Shown here piece by piece: positions 7,275-14,110 of a DNA stretch of 55,869 nucleotides; within the stretch, counting starts at the first letter, position 1, and each line of letters starts with the position of its first letter. The notes beneath the pieces were generated by a model that saw only the letters and a program-made list of their open reading frames with translations, ran no database searches and was not told where the DNA came from. The translations under genes were made by a program, and so were the position numbers. This DNA is from Oscillospiraceae bacterium (lineage in GTDB: Bacteria > Bacillota > Clostridia > Oscillospirales > Ruminococcaceae): NCBI GenBank assembly GCA_003531585.1, contig DQFX01000053.1, positions 1,612 through 57,480 of the forward strand, given 5' to 3'.

Positions 7275-8468
7275 ATGACTACAATATACGCTGATAACGC
7301 CGCAACAACAAAGCTCAGCAAAACGGCGCTTGAAGCGATGATGCCGTATCTTACTGACAATTACGGTAACCCGTCTTCCCTGCACACAGTCGGACAGAAT
7401 GCCGCCGAGGCTCTTTTTAAGGCTCGCAAGACCGTTGCCGACTGCATAGGCGCTGATCCTAAGGAGATCATCTTCACTGGAGGAGGAAGCGAGGCTGACA
7501 ATCAGGCTCTGCTGACCGCCGCTGAAATCGGCGCACGTAAGGGAAAGAAGCATATTATTTCCGATGTTATCGAGCATCACGCAATTCTTCACTCCCTGAA
7601 AAGACTTGAGAAGATGGGCTACGAGGTAACTCTGCTTCCGGTAGACGGCGAAGGCCGTGTAGACCCTGAATCAGTGAGAAAGGCAATCCGCCCTGATACA
7701 GCGCTTGTTTCAATTATGATGGCAAATAACGAGATAGGCACCATTGAACCTGTTAAGGAGATCGCCGCTATCTGCAGGGAAAACGGTGTTCTGTTCCACA
7801 CAGACGCGGTTCAGGCTGTCGGTCATATTCCGGTAAACGTAAAGGACATCGGCTGCGATATGCTGTCACTTGCGGGACATAAATTCCACGGTCCCAAGGG
7901 CGTCGGAGTTCTGTATGCGCGTAAGGGTCTGCTGGTTTCATCGCTCATTGAGGGCGGCGCTCAGGAGCGCGGCAAGCGTGCGGGTACTGAGAATATCGCA
8001 GGTATCGTAGGTCTTTCAGTTGCATTAAAGGAAGCTACTGACAACCTGGAAACGAACATGGCAAAGATCTCAAAGCTCCGCGACAGGCTCATCGAGGGAC
8101 TTTCTACAATTTCTCACTCTATTCTTAACGGCTCGCGCAATGAGAGGCTTCCCGGCAATGTAAACATGTGCTTCGAGGGTATCGAGGGCGAATCCCTGCT
8201 GCTTCTGCTAGACCAGAAGGGTATCTGCGCTTCGTCAGGTTCAGCATGCACTTCCGGTTCGCTGGATCCCAGCCATGTACTGCTGGCAATCGGACGTATC
8301 CACGACGTAGCTCACGGTTCGCTCAGACTCTCGCTTTGCGAATATAATACAGAAGAAGAAATCGAAACAATAATCAAGGCTGTACCAGAGGTAGTTGACT
8401 ATCTCAGACGTATCTCACCGGTATGGCAGGATCTACAGGAGGGCAAGAGAACTTATGTTATACAGTGA
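7275..8468 (+). CDS. nifS: Cysteine desulfurase NifS
   Basis: This 397-residue PLP enzyme takes sulfur from cysteine, releasing alanine, and hands it as persulfide to the Fe-S scaffold. It has the PLP-binding lysine in LAGHKFHGPKG and the catalytic cysteine in the mobile loop SSGSACTSGS near residue 325. The cysteine loop with SGSACTSGS is of the NifS/IscS type (group I). The gene overlaps nifU by 14 nt, so the pair forms a minimal NIF-like cluster assembly system. This arrangement is common in anaerobic clostridia without nitrogenase, where it serves general Fe-S assembly. Confidence 0.95.
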   Translation: MTTIYADNAATTKLSKTALEAMMPYLTDNYGNPSSLHTVGQNAAEALFKARKTVADCIGADPKEIIFTGGGSEADNQALLTAAEIGARKGKKHIISDVIEHHAILHSLKRLEKMGYEVTLLPVDGEGRVDPESVRKAIRPDTALVSIMMANNEIGTIEPVKEIAAICRENGVLFHTDAVQAVGHIPVNVKDIGCDMLSLAGHKFHGPKGVGVLYARKGLLVSSLIEGGAQERGKRAGTENIAGIVGLSVALKEATDNLETNMAKISKLRDRLIEGLSTISHSILNGSRNERLPGNVNMCFEGIEGESLLLLLDQKGICASSGSACTSGSLDPSHVLLAIGRIHDVAHGSLRLSLCEYNTEEEIETIIKAVPEVVDYLRRISPVWQDLQEGKRTYVIQ

Positions 8469-8886
8469 AAAGGTAATGGATCACTTCACACACCCGCGCA
8501 ATGTCGGCACGATTGAAAACGCTGACGGCGTAGGCGAAGTTGGAAATGCAAAGTGCGGCGACATCATGAAGATCTTCCTGAAGATCAGCAAAGACGGGAT
8601 CATCGACGATGTAAAGTTCAGCACTTTCGGCTGCGGTTCTGCGATCGCAAGCAGTTCAATGGCTACCGAGATGATAAAGGGCAAGCCGATTTCTGAAGCT
8701 TTGGAGCTTACAAACAAGGCAGTTGTTGAGGCTCTTGACGGGCTTCCTGCACATAAGATCCACTGCTCGGTGCTGGCTGAGGAGGCAGTAAAAGCCGCTG
8801 TCAAGGACTATTACGATAAGAATGGAATTTCTTACGATCCTGAACTGTTCAAGGAGAAGCACGACTGCGAGCACTGCGGCGAGTAA
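8455..8886 (+). CDS. nifU: Fe-S cluster scaffold protein NifU (IscU-like)
   Basis: This 143-residue scaffold builds [2Fe-2S] or [4Fe-4S] clusters with sulfur from NifS. The three conserved cysteines are present in KCGDIMK, GCGSAIAS and HCSVLAEEAV. The N-terminal signature YSEKVMDHFTHPRNVG fixes the ATG at 8455, which has AGGAGGG (8437-8443) upstream inside nifS; an in-frame extension upstream lacks homology. Only the N-terminal U-type domain is present. A short Cys-containing end (HDCEHCGE) is an extra detail. Confidence 0.95.
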   Translation: MLYSEKVMDHFTHPRNVGTIENADGVGEVGNAKCGDIMKIFLKISKDGIIDDVKFSTFGCGSAIASSSMATEMIKGKPISEALELTNKAVVEALDGLPAHKIHCSVLAEEAVKAAVKDYYDKNGISYDPELFKEKHDCEHCGE

Positions 8887-8900
8887 TCTCAATATATTGG

Positions 8901-8925
8901 ACCCCTTCAATCCGAAGGGGTTTTT
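8901..8925 (+). terminator. Terminator of nifS-nifU
   Basis: ACCCCTTC (8901-8908) and GAAGGGGT (8914-8921) form a perfect stem followed by TTTT. Confidence 0.9.
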
Positions 8926-8966
8926 CGCATATTTTACACAGATTGTGATTTTATAGACGGATGTAG

Positions 8967-8995
8967 TTGACATTCTTGCTCATATGTTGTATAAT
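8967..8995 (+). promoter_or_regulatory. Sigma-A promoter of the TauE-type exporter gene
   Basis: TTGACA (8967-8972) and TATAAT (8990-8995) have 17-bp spacing. Confidence 0.85.
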
Positions 8996-9016
8996 TAATC
9001 AGAAAGAAGGTATTCA

Positions 9017-9805
9017 ATGGAACTCTTTATTACAATTATAGTAACGTTTTTTGCAGGAATGGGTGCCGGGCTTGGCACGGGCTTCGCGGGAATGAGTGCC
9101 GCAGCCGTTATTACGCCTATGCTGACGACATTCCTTGGAATCGACCCGTACGTTGCAGTCGGTATCGCGCTTGCTTCTGATGTTCTTGCCAGCGCAGTTT
9201 CAGCATACACCTATGGGAAAAACAAAAATCTTGACATAAAGAACGGCATCGTGATGATGGCTGCCGTTCTTGTATTCACAGTTGTTGGCAGCTGGGTTTC
9301 AAGTCTGCTTCCTGCTGCGACAATGGGCGGATTTTCGGTTTTCATGACGTTCATACTTGGTATCAAGTTCATTGTAAAACCTGTCATGACCACCAAAGAC
9401 GACATGAAGGCTGTTTCTCCAAAGAAACGGCTGATTCAGTCGATCGCTGCAGGAGTTGTGATCGGATTTATCTGCGGATTTATCGGCGCCGGCGGCGGTA
9501 TGATGATGCTTCTTATCCTGACTTCCCTGCTTGGCTATGAACTGAAAACCGCAGTCGGGACCAGCGTTTTCATCATGACTTTCACCGCGCTGACCGGTTC
9601 GATCTCGCACTTTGCAATGGGCGGCATGCCGGATATCCTGGTAATGATTCTGTGTATCGTGTTTACCCTAATCTGGGCGAGGATCGCGGCAGTGTTTGCG
9701 AACAAGGCTTCTCCCAAAACGCTCAACCGAGCTACTGGTATCGTTCTAGTAGTGCTCGGCGTTGTGGTTATGGGATTCCAGCTCTTTACTAAAATCACCG
9801 CATGA
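9017..9805 (+). CDS. TauE/SafE-family membrane exporter (probable sulfite or sulfonate anion exporter)
   Basis: This 262-residue polytopic protein has about eight membrane segments and the two repeated glycine-rich helices of the family: GMGAGLGTGFAGMSAAAV near the start and GFICGFIGAGGGMMML in the second half. TauE/SafE proteins export sulfite, sulfoacetate or similar organic anions in the few cases studied; substrate here is unknown. It is monocistronic between a promoter and a terminator. Its position after nifS-nifU may hint at sulfur metabolism, but the terminator between them argues against a shared unit. Confidence 0.85.
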   Translation: MELFITIIVTFFAGMGAGLGTGFAGMSAAAVITPMLTTFLGIDPYVAVGIALASDVLASAVSAYTYGKNKNLDIKNGIVMMAAVLVFTVVGSWVSSLLPAATMGGFSVFMTFILGIKFIVKPVMTTKDDMKAVSPKKRLIQSIAAGVVIGFICGFIGAGGGMMMLLILTSLLGYELKTAVGTSVFIMTFTALTGSISHFAMGGMPDILVMILCIVFTLIWARIAAVFANKASPKTLNRATGIVLVVLGVVVMGFQLFTKITA

Positions 9806-9810
9806 ATTTA

Positions 9811-9845
9811 CCCGGAACAGTGAACTGCTGTTCCGGGTTGTTTTA
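9811..9845. terminator. Terminator between convergent units
   Basis: CCCGGAACAG (9811-9820) and CTGTTCCGGG (9828-9837) form a perfect 10-bp stem, with a T run after it on the plus strand. It can also serve the converging minus-strand operon. Confidence 0.85.
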
Positions 9846-10064
9846 TTTTAGTGTGAGTTCTGACAATACCGCATAATGAAGCACATCAAATTCTGGTAGG
9901 TATTTCTCAAGCATTTTCAAATGCTCGCGCTCCCAGGATCTGATTTCGTCGGTGGTAAGCGAAGCTCCTATTCCTCGGCAGGATCTCATTCTTCCATGCC
10001 AGTCTTCACGGGCGAAATGAACTTTAAGGCGATATCGATATTCCTTGTGAAGTGCGCCTTGATT
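9843..10064 (-). pseudogene. C-terminal fragment of a SAM-dependent methyltransferase
   Basis: The minus-strand frame ending TAA at 9843-9845 encodes about 68 residues. They contain HFAREDWHGRMRSCRGIGAS followed by a WEREH helix and end FDVLHYAVLSEL. This pattern (DWxGRM, CRGIGASL, WExEH) is the conserved C-terminus of a clostridial class I methyltransferase family (recalled from family knowledge). Nothing upstream supplies the SAM-binding domain, because the frame runs into the end of the preceding gene at 10064. It is a decayed remnant at the tail of the long minus-strand operon. Confidence 0.55.
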
Positions 10065-10525
10065 TATTTCACCGGAGGGTGTTCCCTGATGTACTCCTCA
10101 AGCATGTTCGCTGAATATCGGCAAAGCTCCGGACAAGGACGCTTCTTGTAATACTCGTCCGTTCTTGCTTCCGGTATTGGCGAGCCTTCCGGTCTGGAAA
10201 GCCCGAGCAGCTCCTTGCAGATAATGCTGCCGTTGTCCCTGCGGAACTGAGCCGCAAACTCCTGTATACGGGAATAGAGTTCCGCCTTTGCCTGGACATT
10301 TTTCGGGTCGGAGTAGCCGTAGAGCGCATTCACGACGATAACGGCGCCCGAGAAAGTTCCGCATACCTCCCGGAGCCTTCCCATGCCTCCGCCAAACCCA
10401 GACGCAAACCTGACAGCTGTGTCAAAGTCCACACCGATAACATCAGCGAAGGCTCCGACCACAGCCTGGGTACAATTATACCCGCTCAAAAATAACTCAT
10501 ATGCCTTGTCGCCGCGTACGCTCAT
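10064..10525 (-). CDS. C_GCAxxG_C_C family protein (putative redox protein)
   Basis: This 153-residue protein matches the C_GCAxxG_C_C family: YNCTQAVVGAF near residue 17, GFGGGMGRLREVCGTFSGA at about 43-61, and late cysteines in CKELLG and CPELC. The family is widespread in anaerobes and is thought to bind a cofactor or act in electron transfer; no reaction is established. The gene overlaps the Mrp gene by four bases (ATGA), which suggests coupled translation with an Fe-S carrier ATPase and perhaps a related role (inference). Confidence 0.85.
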   Translation of the reverse strand: MSVRGDKAYELFLSGYNCTQAVVGAFADVIGVDFDTAVRFASGFGGGMGRLREVCGTFSGAVIVVNALYGYSDPKNVQAKAELYSRIQEFAAQFRRDNGSIICKELLGLSRPEGSPIPEARTDEYYKKRPCPELCRYSANMLEEYIREHPPVK

Positions 10526-11349
10526 TTGCAGAACTCCTCCGCTGCGTCAGCAATAGGCTCGGCCTCGGGGCATGTGAAGCCTTCGATCGTTCCGTTATCG
10601 ACTCTTCCTGCAAGCTCGGGGTTGATCGGGAGCTTTGCAAGAACCTTCAGACCAAACTTCTGCGCTGTTTCATCAATGTGGCTCAGACCGAATACATTCA
10701 TGTGTTTTCCGCAGTCAGGGCAGACGGCGTAGCTCATATTCTCAACCAGTCCGATTATCGGCACGTTCATCATTTCCGCCATCTTGACAGCCTTGCCGAC
10801 TATCATGGAGACAAGCTCCTGCGGAGATGTTACGACAATAATGCCGTCCAGCGGAATGGACTGAAAAACGGTCAGCGGAACATCGCCGGTTCCAGGGGGC
10901 ATATCTACAAACATGTAGTCAACGTCACCCCAGGCAACGTCTGTCCAGAACTGCTTTGCAGTTCCTGCGATGATCGGACCGCGCCAGATCACCGGGTCGG
11001 TCTCATCAGGCAGAAGGAGATTTACCGACATCACCTTTATTCCGGTTTCAGTCGTTACCGGGAAGATCTCGGTTTCGTTTCCCTGTGCCTTTTCGTGAAG
11101 CCCGAACGCCTGCGGGATAGACGGACCGGTTATATCCGCGTCAAGAACAGCGGAGCGGTATCCCCGGCGATTCATGAGCACTGCGGACATGGAAGTGACC
11201 ATTGATTTGCCGACGCCGCCCTTGCCGCTGACTACGCCTATAACTTTTTTGATGTGACTGTCCTTGTGCGGCTGAGCTACAAGGCTTTCCTGCTTTCTTT
11301 CAGAGCAGTTTGCGGAACAGCTTCCGCAGTCGTGAGTACATTCGCTCAT
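10522..11349 (-). CDS. Mrp/NBP35-family Fe-S cluster carrier ATPase
   Basis: This 275-residue P-loop protein binds and transfers [4Fe-4S] clusters to apoproteins. It shows a cysteine-rich N-terminus (CTHDCGSCSANC), the deviant Walker A GKGGVGKS, the VDMPPGTGD motif and the cluster-bridging CPDCG near residue 218. The N-terminal cysteines make it closer to the NBP35-like form seen in anaerobes. The ribosome site is AAGGTG before the ATG at 11347-11349. It is placed between an unknown protein and the C_GCAxxG_C_C gene. Confidence 0.93.
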   Translation of the reverse strand: MSECTHDCGSCSANCSERKQESLVAQPHKDSHIKKVIGVVSGKGGVGKSMVTSMSAVLMNRRGYRSAVLDADITGPSIPQAFGLHEKAQGNETEIFPVTTETGIKVMSVNLLLPDETDPVIWRGPIIAGTAKQFWTDVAWGDVDYMFVDMPPGTGDVPLTVFQSIPLDGIIVVTSPQELVSMIVGKAVKMAEMMNVPIIGLVENMSYAVCPDCGKHMNVFGLSHIDETAQKFGLKVLAKLPINPELAGRVDNGTIEGFTCPEAEPIADAAEEFCK

Positions 11350-11367
11350 TTATAACACCTTATTTCT

Positions 11368-12138
11368 TTAGTTTATCGGGAAGTTCACTGCATACATGGT
11401 CATCAGACGAACAGAGCACAGCAGTCTGTCGGACAGGGTTGCGTAGTCCTTCTCCTTGTGCTGCTCGCGGGCTGCGACTACGGGTTCGTCATTCCAGCTT
11501 CCCATTGCGCCGAATACGTCGGCAACATCTGCCGCGAGGTAGTATTTCATCATGTCCTCGGGGATTGCAGGAATGGCTGCGCCCTTCTTCATCTGCGGAA
11601 CTTCTTCGCCGCTCAGGATATCAGCCGCCTTCTTGAATGTCTTAACAAAATGCTCCTGGCCAAGCTGCTGCGCAAGCTCGCCGATGTCGCTGAGCGTTGC
11701 AAGAGTCAGCGACTTCTCATTGCGGAAGTCGGGGTCGGTAGCTGGTGCGTTCTCAGCGATAGCTTCGGTGTATTCGACGCTCCAGAGGCGCGCGTCGTCG
11801 TTGAAGCTCCAGTGCGGAACAAAGCGGGTAACGACATTATCATTGTAACGTACAAAGATAGAAACTGCGGAATTATTTGAGAATCCGAGCGCCTGTCTGT
11901 TGACCTTCATTCCCATTATCATGAAGATGTTCTTCACGCCTTCCTTGCTGAGGTGTGCGTACCAGTCTGCGGGGTCCTTCGCGCGGAAGAGCGGAGCTCC
12001 GCTCTTATTTCTGTCGCAGAAATTGAAAACGACGCTTCCCTCATACGGCAGAGGCGTGAACTCGTATGCGGAACCGTCCTTCATTGATTTTCTCGCAGCC
12101 GCTACGATACGGCTTGCCTGTGTAACTTCTCCGTTCAT
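11368..12138 (-). CDS. Conserved protein of unknown function
   Basis: This 256-residue soluble protein has a balanced composition and no signal or membrane segment. I do not recognise a domain. It contains a charged middle (DPDFRNEKSLTL) and an HKEKDYATLSDRLLCSVRLM helix near the end. AAGGAG precedes the ATG at 12136-12138. It lies 11 nt after deoB and 18 nt before mrp in the same operon, so it is surely expressed with them, but the neighbours (nucleoside catabolism, Fe-S transfer) give no single function. Confidence 0.75.
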   Translation of the reverse strand: MNGEVTQASRIVAAARKSMKDGSAYEFTPLPYEGSVVFNFCDRNKSGAPLFRAKDPADWYAHLSKEGVKNIFMIMGMKVNRQALGFSNNSAVSIFVRYNDNVVTRFVPHWSFNDDARLWSVEYTEAIAENAPATDPDFRNEKSLTLATLSDIGELAQQLGQEHFVKTFKKAADILSGEEVPQMKKGAAIPAIPEDMMKYYLAADVADVFGAMGSWNDEPVVAAREQHKEKDYATLSDRLLCSVRLMTMYAVNFPIN

Positions 12139-12149
12139 TATTATGCTCC

Positions 12150-13319
12150 TTAGTTAGTGATTTTATTTGCAAAGCTCTCGCCGTCAAGCTTACCAGCTGC
12201 ATTAAGTAAGTCAAGCACGGTTGCTCCGATGTCGCCGAAGCAGGCTCTGGTGCCAAGATTTCCAGGTTTTACCGAATGACCCGCAACAAGAACCGGGATA
12301 TGCTCCCTGGTGTGGTCGGTGCCGGAATATTTCGGGTCGCAGCCGTGATCCGCGGTAATCATCAGGATATCCTCGGGCTGCATTTTTTCAAGGAATCCAC
12401 CCAGCCATACGTCAAACTCGTTAAGCGCCTGAGCGTATCCCTCCGGGTCGCGGCGGTGCCCGAACTGCATGTCGAAATCCACAAGATTTGTAAAGCAGAG
12501 TCCGTTGAAAGGAATGCTCTGGAAATGTGATGTTTCATTCATGTCGCAGAAGTTGCCGATATCACGGACATATTTTGTAAGTCCCTTTCCGGCGAAGATA
12601 TCGTATATCTTGCCGATCCCGATGGTGTCGAAGCCCTGACGCGAAAGGCAGTCAAGCATTGTATCCTTCGGGGGAACAAGCGAAAAATCGTGTCTGCGCG
12701 GCGTTCTGATAAACGGGAACTTGCCTTCAAAAGGACGTGCGATAACGCGCCCCACGGCATATTCTCCCGTCAGTATCTCCCGCGCCCTGCGGCAGTAGTC
12801 ATAGAGCGTTTCGACAGGAACTACCGATTCATGAGCGGCTATCTGGAACACGCTGTCCGCCGAAGTGTAGACGATGAGGTCTCCCGTGCGGATATGTTCC
12901 TCGCCGTAGTCGGCGATTACCTTTGTTCCGCTGTACGGTTTGTTGCAGAGTACTCCCCTGCCGGTCGCTTCGCTGAATTTCTTTATGACCTCCTCGGGGA
13001 ACCCGTTCGGAAAGGTCGGAAATGGCTTTTTGGATACAATTCCGGCAATCTCCCAGTGGCCGGTTGTTGTGTCCTTGCCGCGGGAGCTTTCCGCAATTCT
13101 GAGGTACGCTCCAGTAGGATTTGCGACCGGCGAGCCGACTGTAACTCCGTCGATGTTGAAAAGTCCCAGCTTCTGCATGTTCGGCACGCTGAGCCTGCCA
13201 GTTTCAAAGCATGAACGGAGCGTGTTTGCTCCCGCGTCGCCAAATTCCGCTGAATCCGGGGTTTCTCCAACACCGAAGCTGTCCAGTACTATTAAAAATA
13301 CTCTCTTAACTTCTGACAT
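12150..13319 (-). CDS. deoB: Phosphopentomutase DeoB
   Basis: This 389-residue cytoplasmic enzyme interconverts ribose-1-phosphate and ribose-5-phosphate (and the deoxy forms) in nucleoside salvage. Alkaline-phosphatase-superfamily motifs are clear: LDSFGVGETPDSAEFGDAGA at the start, the phospho-acceptor threonine in DTTTGHWEIAG, and metal ligands in TADHGCDPKYSGTDHTREH. Length and motif order are normal. GAGGTG precedes the ATG. No other deo genes are adjacent. Confidence 0.96.
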   Translation of the reverse strand: MSEVKRVFLIVLDSFGVGETPDSAEFGDAGANTLRSCFETGRLSVPNMQKLGLFNIDGVTVGSPVANPTGAYLRIAESSRGKDTTTGHWEIAGIVSKKPFPTFPNGFPEEVIKKFSEATGRGVLCNKPYSGTKVIADYGEEHIRTGDLIVYTSADSVFQIAAHESVVPVETLYDYCRRAREILTGEYAVGRVIARPFEGKFPFIRTPRRHDFSLVPPKDTMLDCLSRQGFDTIGIGKIYDIFAGKGLTKYVRDIGNFCDMNETSHFQSIPFNGLCFTNLVDFDMQFGHRRDPEGYAQALNEFDVWLGGFLEKMQPEDILMITADHGCDPKYSGTDHTREHIPVLVAGHSVKPGNLGTRACFGDIGATVLDLLNAAGKLDGESFANKITN

Positions 13320-13344
13320 ACTAACACCTCATTTCTTTTGTAAG

Positions 13345-14091
13345 TTAGATATCCTGCGACGTATCAGTCAGCGGGATAGCAAGTCCCATGCCATCTGATA
13401 CAACTATTTCGGTGTCCGGGGCGAGTATTACGGTTTTGCCCCAACTGAACCGTATATTCAGGGAGTTTCTACAGCTATTTCTGATTATTCCGAGAAATTC
13501 CTTGTCCGGAAGCGCAGCCCCGGAATGAGAGATAAAGCCGATATTCCTGTTGTTGTAGGGGTTGAACTCCACGATATAGTTCAATGAACCGACCAGTTTC
13601 TCGTTTTTATCAATGAAAAAATCAGTCACACGCGGGAAGAACTCCATCTCGCCGGATTTTGTGCGGTAAACTCCCATATTGTAGTAGCACTTGTTTTCAT
13701 CTGAAAACTCGATGTACAGCGAACCGTTTTTAAGCCTTGAGTGAATTTCAGCCCTTGTGCTGCGGAGATAGCCGTCCAATTGACAGTAGTGGTCGGCAAC
13801 CAGAGGTAAGCATCTCATCAGGCCGTATTCCCGCGCAAATCGCTCGAAAATATGGAGAGAACGCAGCGCGTCAAAGCATTCGCAGTCCATTTCGCTGATG
13901 GAAAGGCGGTATTCAGAGTTCAGCGTGTAAAGCGTTATCGTTTCGCCGTCGTATTCCGCGCTTTCTATCAGGGAGGTGTGGATCTCGCTGCCGTCGGCGC
14001 AGTATGGGCTTGAATGCCCGTATACCACGCCGTGTGCCATGTAACCTACGATACCCTCGTTGGTCAGGTACCATTTATATAGTGTTTTCAT
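13345..14091 (-). CDS. Conserved protein of unknown function
   Basis: This 248-residue soluble protein has no signal peptide and no domain I recognise. It is rich in Tyr and Cys, with alternating strand-like segments (YDGETITLYTLNSEYRLSI, ENKCYYNMGVYRTKSGE). Such a pattern suggests a beta-rich fold. It lies 19 nt after the GH3 gene and 25 nt before deoB. Co-expression with the glycosidase could mean a carbohydrate-related job, which is only a guess. Confidence 0.7.
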   Translation of the reverse strand: MKTLYKWYLTNEGIVGYMAHGVVYGHSSPYCADGSEIHTSLIESAEYDGETITLYTLNSEYRLSISEMDCECFDALRSLHIFERFAREYGLMRCLPLVADHYCQLDGYLRSTRAEIHSRLKNGSLYIEFSDENKCYYNMGVYRTKSGEMEFFPRVTDFFIDKNEKLVGSLNYIVEFNPYNNRNIGFISHSGAALPDKEFLGIIRNSCRNSLNIRFSWGKTVILAPDTEIVVSDGMGLAIPLTDTSQDI

Positions 14092-14110
14092 CTTTATCTC
14101 CCGGAGGCGC

